Source: Setophaga petechia
Taxonomy: Eukaryota > Chordata > Aves > Passeriformes > Parulidae
NCBI GenBank assembly: GCA_024362935.1
Contig: JANCRA010000178.1
Coordinates: 1 to 64,000 of the forward strand
Reading direction: 5' to 3'
DNA length: 64,000 nucleotides
The translations under genes and the position numbers were made by a program. The notes below the pieces were generated by a model, which searched no databases, was not told where the DNA came from, and saw only the letters and a program-made list of their open reading frames with translations. Of this stretch, positions 1-12,517 are shown one piece after another (position 1 is the stretch's first letter; each line of letters starts with the position of its first letter).

Positions 1-3000
1 AAGGCCCTGGTGCTTCCCCAGCACAGGAAACTGAGGAGGTGGTGCCATTCCATGCACCGCAGAAGGGTGAGTGCCAGAGCTGCCAGAGCTGGAGCCTGCA
101 GCCAACTGGGCCCCATGCCATGCCATGCCATGCCATGCCATGCCATGCCATGCCATGCCATTTCATCCCCTGGGGAAATGCCCACGGACAGGCCGGAAGA
201 GGGCCCGGGCAGACACCCCGCAGGGGCCGTGCTCCATCCCCTGGGCAATCCCGGGGCTCTCCCTGCCTGGGCAGCGCAGGGCTGGCCTGTGTTCTCCGGC
301 CTCTCCCGCAGCCCCTCAGCTCTGGCTGCGCTCGCTCTTTGCCAGATGCAGCCCTGGAGCGCACACAGGAGCAGGAACCCAGCCGTGGCCGCTTCCGCAG
401 CACAGCGCAGGTACCTGCAGCCACCCCCACCTGGGCTGGGCCTGCTGTCCCTGCTCAGCCCGGCACCGTGTGTGCAGCACTCCATGCAACATCCCCGGCT
501 TCCTGCCCTTCTCCTACAGTTTGTCTGCAAATTCATGAGGAGAATTCTGGAGGATGAAAACAGCACCATGGGCACAGGGCTCAGACCCTACGCTCCCATC
601 TTCCTAACTAAGACCAGCGCTGCCCTCCTGTGTATGCTTGTAGAGGAAGATTTTTACTATCCAACCCAAGTAAGCAGCCCGTGGGCAGGGCTTGATCCTC
701 CCAGGAATTGCGTGGCCTCCCAAGCCACGCATGCTGGTTGCTGTGAACCTTTGAGGCCACTTGGCAGTGCAGTGGGAAGGGCAGCACTTCTCTGGGGAAG
801 CTGGGAACATTGCTCCCTCTGGCAGCTTTCCAAGTCTCCCTGTGCCTTCTCCAGGTGCCCGCCATGGTGAGGTTCATCCACCAGTGGCTCGTGGCCAATG
901 ATTGTGCTGAGCACAGGCTGGACGAGGCCCTGCTGGATCTCACGGAAGCACAGCCAGATGACACAGTCATGGCGCTCCTGCGTGTGGCCCCGTCCTGTGA
1001 CAGGTATGGGGCCCAGCTGCCCAGAGGGCTCCCCAGCCCATCACCCAGTAGAGCCTGGCCCAGGTATCTGACCAACAGAGACTTCCAGGGCCCTCTGGCT
1101 GCTGCCTTTCCCAGCCCTGGCACGTCAGCCCCTGAGCCTGCTGCTATGCTCCCTCCCTGCCCCTCAGGGCTCTGTCCCCACCGGCCTGGGCGGCCTGGCT
1201 GCTGCTGGCCAGGGCCAGTGGGCAGAGGCAGAACTGGCAGCCAGCTCAGCTCCCCCCGGTGCTGTGTCTCAGACCCGCCCTGAGACACAGCTCTGACCTC
1301 ACAGAGCTGCCATGGCCATGTGGAAGACCATCATGGGCTCAGCCAGGACTGCGGAGCTGGCACAGATGATCCTCCTGGATGTGCTGGGGAGCTGGCCAGA
1401 GCGCAGCACGTGCACCTCCGATGGGGACAAAACGGGTGTCTTTGCCCTGGCTGTGAGTTTCTGCAACGAGCCTTTGCTGGCCCCAAGGCCGCCTTTCCAG
1501 CAGCTCTCCATCCTCCTTCCCCCACGGCATCTCCCTGCCTCAGGCGCTGGCCTGAAATCTGGCCCGGGGGCAGCTTCAGGCCCACCAGGCCGTGTGCTCC
1601 CCCTGCCTCTCTCCAGGCCTCTCCCTGCCACGCTCGCGCCCTGCCACACGGACACCTGGGCACTGAGCGCTGTCTCGGGGGGCTTTGTCCTTTGCAGGCA
1701 ACCGTGGTGATGTGGAAGATCCTCCAGGTGCCCTGTCTGCCACGGATACTGAAGGTGTATTTCCCCCGCCTCTTTGTGCATCTGCTTTTCCAAGTGTTCT
1801 TCAGCACTCTGCATATGCCAGAGGAGGTCGATACCTTCTGGAAGGGATGCCAGGAAGAGCACGGCCTTGCCACCAGCCCCAACAGGTGCTCCATCCCACT
1901 CCTCCTGTCCCTGCCACGTGGCCTGCCAAGGAGCCAGTGCTGCCAGCCTGACCTGGGCTTTGCTGTGCACACAGCTTTGCAGTGCGCACCCTGAAGTCCC
2001 TGCTGTGCCTTCTGCGCTATGAGGATGTGGTGGTGGCAATGGAACGCAGGTGTGGCTGGGACACGCTGCTCTCTCCTGACACCCACCACTTTGCCGTGGC
2101 TCTGCTGGCCAGGTGAGACCCCCTTCTCCCCACTGCCTCTGACATTTGTGCTCTGTGCCCAGGTGTCCCACACAAAGTCCCCGTGCTCATGAGCCAGAGG
2201 GCCTTGTCACTGAGGGAAGGCCAAGCACACTGGTAAAGGCTGGCAGAGGAGGGAGGCCATGAGCAACCAACTCCCAAATGGCCCAGGTCCCCTTGCTGGA
2301 AGGCTGGTGGGGAAACATGAGAACTCTGTGAGTCATTCCTGGGAGAGGTTTGCCCCACTGGCTCAGGGACTTGTTTTCTTTTTCCTCTCCTCAGGATAAT
2401 TTCCCATTCAGCCATACACTTTTGTTCCGGGATTGCATTCTACCTGCTCGCCCTGCTCAAAGAAGAGATGCCATACTGGGATTTCCCTGCCCTGGCATTC
2501 GTGTGGAGGTGAGCCTCAAGGCCAGCGCTGCCTGCCTGAGCTGCCTCCCAGCTCTCTGCCCTCTCGTAGGCACAGCTGCCAGGACGGTGCCCGTGCCCTG
2601 TGCTGCTGCCTGGGCCCAGCCCTGTGCGGCTCCGGGCTCCTGCCGGCCGGCTCCCTGTCACTGCCCTGTGCCTTTCAGGTCCTCGAGTGCCTGGATTTGA
2701 GGGAATGCAGTGACAGTGTTCTGGAGATCATGGCACAGAACCTGCAGAGCGAGCACAGGGCCGAGCGTTACTTGGCACTCAGAGGCCTCGTAGCGCTTGG
2801 CAAGAATCCCTGCATGGTGAGAAGGGGGCAGTGGCTGAAGCCGTGCAGGCAGCGTGGGGCTGGGCAAGGCACTCGCTTGGCCTTGCCTGAGCTTGGGGCG
2901 CTGGGGCAGCTGCTCCCAGCTCTCCTGCCTCCCGCTTCAGCTGCCCCAGTGCTTCGCGACGGGCCTTTGGCCTCTGGGCCCTGCGGCAGCAAGGTGGCCT

Positions 3001-5051
3001 TTCACAAACTTGTGTTCCACACAGGTGGAAAAAATGTGGAGCCTGAGTGAAAGTCTTGTGGAGCTCCTGCAAGAAGATGACAGTGACATGATCAGGATGA
3101 CCATTCTTCTATTCAGATACTTGCTCCTGGATACTGGTGCCCCAATACCCACGCCCATCGCCCTGCAGCTGGCTGAGGCGCTCCTGCCACTCTTTGACCA
3201 TGTAAGGCTCTGTGCCCACAGCCACGGCCACTGGCTGCTGCCCGGACACTTGGTGCCCTGTGGAGGTGCAGGCCTGTGCCCTGTGGGGTCTGAAGCAGCT
3301 GATGCTGAGGTCTTTTGCCCTTCCTTTCATACAGGATGATAGCCAGGTGCAGCTAAGCTCCATGTGTGTCTTTCAAGAGATGCTGGACTTATTAACAGAA
3401 GATGGAAGAAAGGCCCTGAAGCCCCCCGTGCGCCAGAGCCTGGTACCACTCTACTTGCACTGCTGTGATGAGAATCAGATTGTTGCTGAGGTGAGGACTT
3501 GTGGCCACCTGCTGCTCCCTGGGAGGGGGCTGGGCTGCCTCCTGCCCTGGCACCTTGCAGGCTGCAGCCTCCTCCAGGCTGTGGCACTGGGATGCTCCTG
3601 TGCCCTGGCCTGTGGGGCCATCTGTGCCTCTCTGCTTCTCTCCAGGCCTCCCGGGAAACGCTGCATTGTGCAGCCAGGTTCCTAAAGAAGAGGAATCTTG
3701 AGCAAATGCTTCAGGTGGATCACACATGGAGGTTCGCTGAGAGCCTGGTAAGGACTGCCAAGAATCCTCAGCCTGGAGAAAGTCCCTGAGGGCGGTGCTC
3801 AGTGTGCGGGGCTGGCAGCTGTGCCCCTGCCCGCTGCTGCAGCCACAGGCCGCGCGGGCTCTTCTCCAGGCTCCTGCGGGTCCGAGCCGGGTGCCCATGG
3901 AGCCCCCGCCCGGCGGGGCTGCGGCCCGGCACCGCGGCTCCCCGGGCAGCAGCCGGCCCTCTGCCCCCTGCCCTCAGGAGCCCTTGGCCAGCGGCTGCTG
4001 GCCGCGCCTCGGGGCTGTGCGGCCAGGGGAGTTCGGGGCTGGGCGCAGGCAGCGCCCGGCCCAGGGGCGGAGCCCGCGTTAACCCTTCCCTCCGTCCGCT
4101 CTCCCCAGCTGGCAGACGACAGGAGCAGAGCGGCCGAGCACCTGCGCCGGGCCCTGCCCTACCTGGAGAGCCCACAGGAGCCCCTGCGAGAGGCGGCCGT
4201 CAGCTTCATGGGTGAGCCCCGAGCCCGTGCTCCCTCCCCGGCCCGGCCCGGCCCGGCCCGCGGCAGCTCGGCCCCAGCCCCGCCTGCTGCCCCGGCAGCG
4301 CCAGCCGGGCGCGGCGCCGTAGAGCCCTGTGGGAATCCTAAAAATCAGAGGGTTTTAAGAAAGGAAAAATCAGGCCTCAGACAGTAAGACAGTGAAATGC
4401 TAAAGCGTGCGCCAAGGGCCGGGCTGAGCCCTGCCGGGCCAGCAGCCCGTGTGGCCACAGCGCCGGCAGCGCCGCTGGCAGGGAGCTGTGCCGCCGGCGC
4501 CGTGACAGGCTCTGTGTTCACAGGCATGGCCGGGCGGCACCTGAGGGGGCAGCGGCAAGAGCTGCAGCTGATCTGCACCGGTGAGCGAGGGCAGCGGGCT
4601 GACCGCGGGGGCTGCCGGGGGGAGCTGCAAGCCCCGCCCCGGCTGCGGAGGGCTCTGCTCCCGGGGCCAGAGCACACTGAGATTTCAGGGCCACGTGGGC
4701 CATTCGTGGCCAGCAGCTTTGGGCTGATCCCCTTGCTCCCTGCTCCCTCCTGGCCGTGGCAAGAGCCGGCTGGCATGGCCCTTGCTGGGGGCTCTCCTCG
4801 GCTCCCCGCAGATGCAGGATCTGACCGTGATTCTGTTCTTGTCTCTTGCAGCCCTGGAACGCCTGACGGAGGACATGAGCAGTGCCGTGTGCGAGCTGGC
4901 AATTCAAACACTGCGTGTCCTCCGGCCAATACAGCGAGGGCCATATTCCATCTTCCAGAGGCTGCACGATCAGCTGCGCAGGGCATGGATCGCTCAGCCT
5001 TGTCTGTCGCGGCTCGGCTGGCTGCCCTGCCGAAGCTCTGTGGAGAGCTGA
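1..5051 (+). pseudogene. MROH-like gene copy 1, 5'-partial, frameshifted
   Basis: Exons by GT-AG splicing and by match to the complete copies: <1-66, 346-410, 520-669, 855-1003, 1305-1452, 1698-1885, 1975-2112, 2395-2508, 2679-2816, 3025-3201, 3335-3490, 3646-3747, 4109-4211, 4524-4580, 4852-5051 (TGA). The first 61 bases of exon 1, including the ATG, lie before the window. Exon 8 is 114 nt instead of the 115 nt seen in copies 4-7: its end reads TTCGTGTGGAG where copy 4 has TTCCTGGTGGAG. Splicing to exon 9 then shifts frame and meets TGA seven codons later, so the predicted product stops at residue 366 of a 670-residue design. The remaining exons keep their frame and splice sites, so the lesion looks recent. 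A truncated product cannot be excluded. Family assignment is as described for copy 7. Confidence 0.75.
115..160 (+). repeat. CCATG pentanucleotide microsatellite, intron 1 of copy 1
   Basis: Nine consecutive ATGCC units in intron 1, about 50 bp after the exon 1 donor. The same tract in other copies has 3 to 13 units. Confidence 0.95.
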
Positions 5052-7400
5052 TATGGGAGGCTCTCTTTGCTGGGGCAACCTAAGCCAGCGAGGTTTTTTT
5101 TTTTTTTTTTTTAAGATTTTTCTTTTCTTTTCTTCCTTTCAATATTTTATCCCATGTAAATATAGAATGTGTTAAAATACACAGACTCCCAGGATCTTTC
5201 TTTTGCTGCCCAGGGTCCGCAAGGGGTCGGGGAGGAGGGGGAAAACACTGCCTGTGCTCAGCCAGCTGCCGTGCAGTGCTGCAGGGGAAATGGCCAGAAG
5301 CCCCTTGGCCTTTGCTGGTTCTGCTGAAGCCTTTGTGCTGCCCACAGAGCGGCTGGGCAGGGGCCGGAGCTGCGGGGATCCCTGCCAAGGCGATGCCTGG
5401 AGATGGCCACAAGCCCTGTGCCAGGCAGGAAGCGCCATCCGTGTCCTCCTGCCCGTGTGCTGCCGGCTGCCTTGCTGAGGGCTCCCAGGTGCCCCTGCAT
5501 GGGGCTGCTCTGCAGCTGCTGTGGGGCTGCGGCGCTGCTGCCGGGCAGCTTGGCCGGGCTGGGGCAGCCCCTGAGGGGCTGGGGCGCTGGCAAGCCCTGA
5601 GCAATGGGCTCTCAGAGGCCACAAGCAGCCCCCTGGCAGCCGCCTTGATCCTGCCAGAGTTGACTTGCAAGAGGGATCCCGGGCACTCTGCAGCTAACAG
5701 CATCAGTGTTGTTGGAAACCCAAATGCGGGAGGTCTCAGATCTTTGGGCCTGGAAGCCAAGGCTTAGAATTAAACACAGGATTTGTGCTGAGACCTTGAA
5801 AAGGGCTTCCAAATTCAGGTGCTACAAGTGAGAAGGTGGATTTGTAGTATAAAGCAGACACCCAAAGCTAAGTGGAGGAAAGTTTAGCATTTTGGAGTTT
5901 AAGATCTAGAAACAATAAAAGTAGTTACAACTGTAAACACCAAGTTTACACTGCAGTGCTGTAGTTTTGTGTGTCAGAACAGAATTGGCTGAGAAAGCTT
6001 ACACTGTAGCACGAGTTCATGAGATGAAATACTGCAGGATTGGGTCAGAAACAGAAATAAACTTGTTGGCAATGTTTTATTGGCCAAGAAATCCTTCAAA
6101 GTTGTTGTAAGTACAAGTCTTGCGACGTTGTGAGCCATGTAATGGAGATGTGAGCCAAACTCAGCCGTCCTGTCTATGCAGAAGAGAAGAAAAAGCAATG
6201 GCATCATCTAAAAAACTCAGAGGTCCGCTCTCTAGCTCCTTCCAAATGCCTTGAAATCCCCCACAGTGGGATTTCATAGATGACAGGGATTTAAATAGAT
6301 GACAGGGACTCTTAGTGCTGGCTCTTTGACTCCAGAGCGGCTGCTTTAGAATCTTTCCCATAACCCTGTGTAGTTATGTGCCAGCAACGGATCATTTGAA
6401 GAAACTTTCCCAACTGACTTGCATGGAGGCTTGTTTGAAGGGTATTTGAGGAGAAAGGCTCCTGCAAGAGATCTGGGCTTTGCATTTTGGCCTAGCTGTG
6501 TCCCCTGCTGATTGTGAAGTGTGGCATCAGCAGCAGGGCTATCTGGGCTAAAAATATCATCAAGTCACTTGCCCTTGCTCTTTTTGGCCTCTAAAAGCTG
6601 GACCCACTTTCGGGGCAAATTTGGAGACCTCGTCCATGGGTGGAGGGACCAGCTAGGATCTTGCCAGTTGCTGGGAATGGTTCTCCAGGTCCCTGGTGTA
6701 AAACGGGGCTGCCCAGCAACTGCGCATCTGCAAGATGATAAACAATTGTCTTGGTTTGAAGAGAGACGTGTCTGCTCAGGAAGGCAGAAGGCTTCTCTGA
6801 AATGGAAAATGTCAATCCCCTCCTTTCAAATGATTCTCATTTAAAAATTCAAATGCTCTCAGGGAAAGATATGGGGATAGGACTGAGCCCGCTAAGCCGG
6901 GCGGCGTTTGCTGATGCTCTGAGCCCTTCCTAAAGATCCTGTCGGGCTGCCTTAGACACCTGGGGCCAGGGATTCCTTCCAAGCTGGGCCACTTTGGCTG
7001 GGCTGGGGGCGGCCCCAAGGCGGCAGGCAGTGTGTGCAAGGGCTCTGGGTGGCACGCTGCAGCACGGTCACTGTGCCATGGAACGGAACCTGGTCTCCAA
7101 GGCCCCTTTGTGACACGTGGGAAACAGAAGCTCTCCCGGGTGCTGGGAACACGCAACGGGGCACAACGGGACAGAGCAGTGCTGTGAGGAGCCCCCGCAC
7201 AGTGCACTCGTTTCCGTCTGACCCGCAGCTTTTCCACAGCGTTGGTCCGGCAGCTGAGCTCGAGGCCAGAGCACGGGACTCGGTGACCCGCGGCCTTCCG
7301 AGGCGTCTGTTCTGCAGCTGCCCTCAAGGGCAGAGCGTGGGACTTGGTGCCCCGGAGCTTTCCCTAAGCATCCCTCCTGCAAGTAGCTCCAGTCAGCGGC
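5052..7400 (+). other. 3' flank of copy 1 and upstream region of copy 2
   Basis: About 2.35 kb with no convincing coding exon. A poly-T tract lies about 45 bp after the stop. Candidate polyadenylation signals are ATTAAA at 5769-5774 and AATAAA at 5914-5919 and 6056-6061. The half nearer copy 2 presumably holds its promoter. The position that is a TATA-like box in B units here reads CCTCTAAAAG (6589-6597), so the box is absent. A pyrimidine-rich CTTTTCCACAG about 180 bp before the copy 2 ATG could be the acceptor of a 5' untranslated exon, but this is unproven. Confidence 0.6.
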
Positions 7401-10400
7401 ATGGAGCAGAGACCCCTGAGCGTGCCCAAGATGGCCTGGGGGGAGGAGGAGCAGGAGGAAGAAGGCCCTGGTGCTTCCCCAGCACAGGAAACTGAGGAGG
7501 TGGTGCCATTCCATGCACCGCAGAAGGGTGAGTGCCAGAGCTGCCAGAGCTGGAGCCTGCAGCCAACTGGGCCCCATGCCATGCCATGCCATGCCATGCC
7601 ATGCCATGCCATGCCATGCCATGCCATTTCATCCCCTGGGGAAATGCCCACGGACAGGCCGGAAGAGGGCCCGGGCAGACACCCCGCAGGGGCCGTGCTC
7701 CATCCCCTGGGCAATCCCGGGGCTCTCCCTGCCTGGGCAGCGCAGGGCTGGCCTGTGTTCTCCGGCCTCTCCCGCAGCCCCTCAGCTCTGGCTGCGCTCG
7801 CTCTTTGCCAGATGCAGCCCTGGAGCGCACACAGGAGCAGGAACCCAGCCGTGGCCGCTTCCGCAGCACAGCGCAGGTACCTGCAGCCACCCCCACCTGG
7901 GCTGGGCCTGCTGTCCCTGCTCAGCCCGGCACCGTGTGTGCAGCACTCCATGCAACATCCCCGGCTTCCTGCCCTTCTCCTACAGTTTGTCTGCAAATTC
8001 ATGAGGAGAATTCTGGAGGATGAAAACAGCACCATGGGCACAGGGCTCAGACCCTACGCTCCCATCTTCCTAACTAAGACCAGCGCTGCCCTCCTGTGTA
8101 TGCTTGTAGAGGAAGATTTTTACTATCCAACCCAAGTAAGCAGCCCGTGGGCAGGGCTTGATCCTCCCAGGAATTGCGTGGCCTCCCAAGCCACGCATGC
8201 TGGTTGCTGTGAACCTTTGAGGCCACTTGGCAGTGCAGTGGGAAGGGCAGCACTTCTCTGGGGAAGCTGGGAACATTGCTCCCTCTGGCAGCTTTCCAAG
8301 TCTCCCTGTGCCTTCTCCAGGTGCCCGCCATGGTGAGGTTCATCCACCAGTGGCTCGTGGCCAATGATTGTGCTGAGCACAGGCTGGACGAGGCCCTGCT
8401 GGATCTCACGGAAGCACAGCCAGATGACACAGTCATGGCGCTCCTGCGTGTGGCCCCGTCCTGTGACAGGTATGGGGCCCAGCTGCCCAGAGGGCTCCCC
8501 AGCCCATCACCCAGTAGAGCCTGGCCCAGGTATCTGACCAACAGAGACTTCCAGGGCCCTCTGGCTGCTGCCTTTCCCAGCCCTGGCACGTCAGCCCCTG
8601 AGCCTGCTGCTATGCTCCCTCCCTGCCCCTCAGGGCTCTGTCCCCACCGGCCTGGGCGGCCTGGCTGCTGCTGGCCAGGGCCAGTGGGCAGAGGCAGAAC
8701 TGGCAGCCAGCTCAGCTCCCCCCGGTGCTGTGTCTCAGACCCGCCCTGAGACACAGCTCTGACCTCACAGAGCTGCCATGGCCATGTGGAAGACCATCAT
8801 GGGCTCAGCCAGGACTGCGGAGCTGGCACAGATGATCCTCCTGGATGTGCTGGGGAGCTGGCCAGAGCGCAGCACGTGCACCTCCGATGGGGACAAAACG
8901 GGTGTCTTTGCCCTGGCTGTGAGTTTCTGCAACGAGCCTTTGCTGGCCCCAAGGCCGCCTTTCCAGCAGCTCTCCATCCTCCTTCCCCCACGGCATCTCC
9001 CTGCCTCAGGCGCTGGCCTGAAATCTGGCCCGGGGGCAGCTTCAGGCCCACCAGGCCGTGTGCTCCCCCTGCCTCTCTCCAGGCCTCTCCCTGCCACGCT
9101 CGCGCCCTGCCACACGGACACCTGGGCACTGAGCGCTGTCTCGGGGGGCTTTGTCCTTTGCAGGCAACCGTGGTGATGTGGAAGATCCTCCAGGTGCCCT
9201 GTCTGCCACGGATACTGAAGGTGTATTTCCCCCGCCTCTTTGTGCATCTGCTTTTCCAAGTGTTCTTCAGCACTCTGCATATGCCAGAGGAGGTCGATAC
9301 CTTCTGGAAGGGATGCCAGGAAGAGCACGGCCTTGCCACCAGCCCCAACAGGTGCTCCATCCCACTCCTCCTGTCCCTGCCACGTGGCCTGCCAAGGAGC
9401 CAGTGCTGCCAGCCTGACCTGGGCTTTGCTGTGCACACAGCTTTGCAGTGCGCACCCTGAAGTCCCTGCTGTGCCTTCTGCGCTATGAGGATGTGGTGGT
9501 GGCAATGGAACGCAGGTGTGGCTGGGACACGCTGCTCTCTCCTGACACCCACCACTTTGCCGTGGCTCTGCTGGCCAGGTGAGACCCCCTTCTCCCCACT
9601 GCCTCTGACATTTGTGCTCTGTGCCCAGGTGTCCCACACAAAGTCCCCGTGCTCATGAGCCAGAGGGCCTTGTCACTGAGGGAAGGCCAAGCACACTGGT
9701 AAAGGCTGGCAGAGGAGGGAGGCCATGAGCAACCAACTCCCAAATGGCCCAGGTCCCCTTGCTGGAAGGCTGGTGGGGAAACATGAGAACTCTGTGAGTC
9801 ATTCCTGGGAGAGGTTTGCCCCACTGGCTCAGGGACTTGTTTTCTTTTTCCTCTCCTCAGGATAATTTCCCATTCAGCCATACACTTTTGTTCCGGGATT
9901 GCATTCTACCTGCTCGCCCTGCTCAAAGAAGAGATGCCATACTGGGATTTCCCTGCCCTGGCATTCGTGTGGAGGTGAGCCTCAAGGCCAGCGCTGCCTG
10001 CCTGAGCTGCCTCCCAGCTCTCTGCCCTCTCGTAGGCACAGCTGCCAGGACGGTGCCCGTGCCCTGTGCTGCTGCCTGGGCCCAGCCCTGTGCGGCTCCG
10101 GGCTCCTGCCGGCCGGCTCCCTGTCACTGCCCTGTGCCTTTCAGGTCCTCGAGTGCCTGGATTTGAGGGAATGCAGTGACAGTGTTCTGGAGATCATGGC
10201 ACAGAACCTGCAGAGCGAGCACAGGGCCGAGCGTTACTTGGCACTCAGAGGCCTCGTAGCGCTTGGCAAGAATCCCTGCATGGTGAGAAGGGGGCAGTGG
10301 CTGAAGCCGTGCAGGCAGCGTGGGGCTGGGCAAGGCACTCGCTTGGCCTTGCCTGAGCTTGGGGCGCTGGGGCAGCTGCTCCCAGCTCTCCTGCCTCCCG

Positions 10401-12517
10401 CTTCAGCTGCCCCAGTGCTTCGCGACGGGCCTTTGGCCTCTGGGCCCTGCGGCAGCAAGGTGGCCTTTCACAAACTTGTGTTCCACACAGGTGGAAAAAA
10501 TGTGGAGCCTGAGTGAAAGTCTTGTGGAGCTCCTGCAAGAAGATGACAGTGACATGATCAGGATGACCATTCTTCTATTCAGATACTTGCTCCTGGATAC
10601 TGGTGCCCCAATACCCACGCCCATCGCCCTGCAGCTGGCTGAGGCGCTCCTGCCACTCTTTGACCATGTAAGGCTCTGTGCCCACAGCCACGGCCACTGG
10701 CTGCTGCCCGGACACTTGGTGCCCTGTGGAGGTGCAGGCCTGTGCCCTGTGGGGTCTGAAGCAGCTGATGCTGAGGTCTTTTGCCCTTCCTTTCATACAG
10801 GATGATAGCCAGGTGCAGCTAAGCTCCATGTGTGTCTTTCAAGAGATGCTGGACTTATTAACAGAAGATGGAAGAAAGGCCCTGAAGCCCCCCGTGCGCC
10901 AGAGCCTGGTACCACTCTACTTGCACTGCTGTGATGAGAATCAGATTGTTGCTGAGGTGAGGACTTGTGGCCACCTGCTGCTCCCTGGGAGGGGGCTGGG
11001 CTGCCTCCTGCCCTGGCACCTTGCAGGCTGCAGCCTCCTCCAGGCTGTGGCACTGGGATGCTCCTGTGCCCTGGCCTGTGGGGCCATCTGTGCCTCTCTG
11101 CTTCTCTCCAGGCCTCCCGGGAAACGCTGCATTGTGCAGCCAGGTTCCTAAAGAAGAGGAATCTTGAGCAAATGCTTCAGGTGGATCACACATGGAGGTT
11201 CGCTGAGAGCCTGGTAAGGACTGCCAAGAATCCTCAGCCTGGAGAAAGTCCCTGAGGGCGGTGCTCAGTGTGCGGGGCTGGCAGCTGTGCCCCTGCCCGC
11301 TGCTGCAGCCACAGGCCGCGCGGGCTCTTCTCCAGGCTCCTGCGGGTCCGAGCCGGGTGCCCATGGAGCCCCCGCCCGGCGGGGCTGCGGCCCGGCACCG
11401 CGGCTCCCCGGGCAGCAGCCGGCCCTCTGCCCCCTGCCCTCAGGAGCCCTTGGCCAGCGGCTGCTGGCCGCGCCTCGGGGCTGTGCGGCCAGGGGAGTTC
11501 GGGGCTGGGCGCAGGCAGCGCCCGGCCCAGGGGCGGAGCCCGCGTTAACCCTTCCCTCCGTCCGCTCTCCCCAGCTGGCAGACGACAGGAGCAGAGCGGC
11601 CGAGCACCTGCGCCGGGCCCTGCCCTACCTGGAGAGCCCACAGGAGCCCCTGCGAGAGGCGGCCGTCAGCTTCATGGGTGAGCCCCGAGCCCGTGCTCCC
11701 TCCCCGGCCCGGCCCGGCCCGGCCCGCGGCAGCTCGGCCCCAGCCCCGCCTGCTGCCCCGGCAGCGCCAGCCGGGCGCGGCGCCGTAGAGCCCTGTGGGA
11801 ATCCTAAAAATCAGAGGGTTTTAAGAAAGGAAAAATCAGGCCTCAGACAGTAAGACAGTGAAATGCTAAAGCGTGCGCCAAGGGCCGGGCTGAGCCCTGC
11901 CGGGCCAGCAGCCCGTGTGGCCACAGCGGCGGCAGCGCCGCTGGCAGGGAGCTGTGCCGCCGGCGCCGTGACAGGCTCTGTGTTCACAGGCATGGCCGGG
12001 CGGCACCTGAGGGGGCAGCGGCAAGAGCTGCAGCTGATCTGCACCGGTGAGCGAGGGCAGCGGGCTGACCGCGGGGGCTGCCGGGGGGAGCTGCAAGCCC
12101 CGCCCCGGCTGCGGAGGGCTCTGCTCCCGGGGCCAGAGCACACTGAGATTTCAGGGCCACGTGGGCCATTCGTGGCCAGCAGCTTTGGGCTGATCCCCTT
12201 GCTCCCTGCTCCCTCCTGGCCGTGGCAAGAGCCGGCTGGCATGGCCCTTGCTGGGGGCTCTCCTCGGCTCCCCGCAGATGCAGGATCTGACCGTGATTCT
12301 GTTCTTGTCTCTTGCAGCCCTGGAACGCCTGACGGAGGACATGAGCAGTGCCGTGTGCGAGCTGGCAATTCAAACACTGCGTGTCCTCCGGCCAATACAG
12401 CGAGGGCCATATTCCATCTTCCAGAGGCTGCACGATCAGCTGCGCAGGGCATGGATCGCTCAGCCTTGTCTGTCGCGGCTCGGCTGGCTGCCCTGCCGAA
12501 GCTCTGTGGAGAGCTGA
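7401..12517 (+). pseudogene. MROH-like gene copy 2, full extent, exon 8 frameshift
   Basis: Exons: 7401-7527, 7812-7876, 7986-8135, 8321-8469, 8771-8918, 9164-9351, 9441-9578, 9861-9974, 10145-10282, 10491-10667, 10801-10956, 11112-11213, 11575-11677, 11990-12046, 12318-12517. All 14 introns have GT-AG ends and run from 89 to 361 bp. The start is ATG in [10 protein letters not shown], chosen because it opens the frame that splices through every exon. Exon 8 is 114 nt, one short of the in-frame 115 nt of copies 4-7, so exon 9 is read out of frame and a TGA follows (predicted 366 aa). Exons 9-15 are otherwise undamaged. It is either a very young pseudogene or a gene for a truncated protein with only the N-terminal HEAT-like helices. 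Confidence 0.78.
7576..7625 (+). repeat. CCATG microsatellite, intron 1 of copy 2
   Basis: Ten ATGCC units in intron 1. Confidence 0.95.

Noticed and set aside
4236..4263. GGCCC-rich tract after exon 13 as a CpG island promoter
   Set aside because: Short G/C repeat within intron 13 in every copy; nothing nearby suggests a transcription start.
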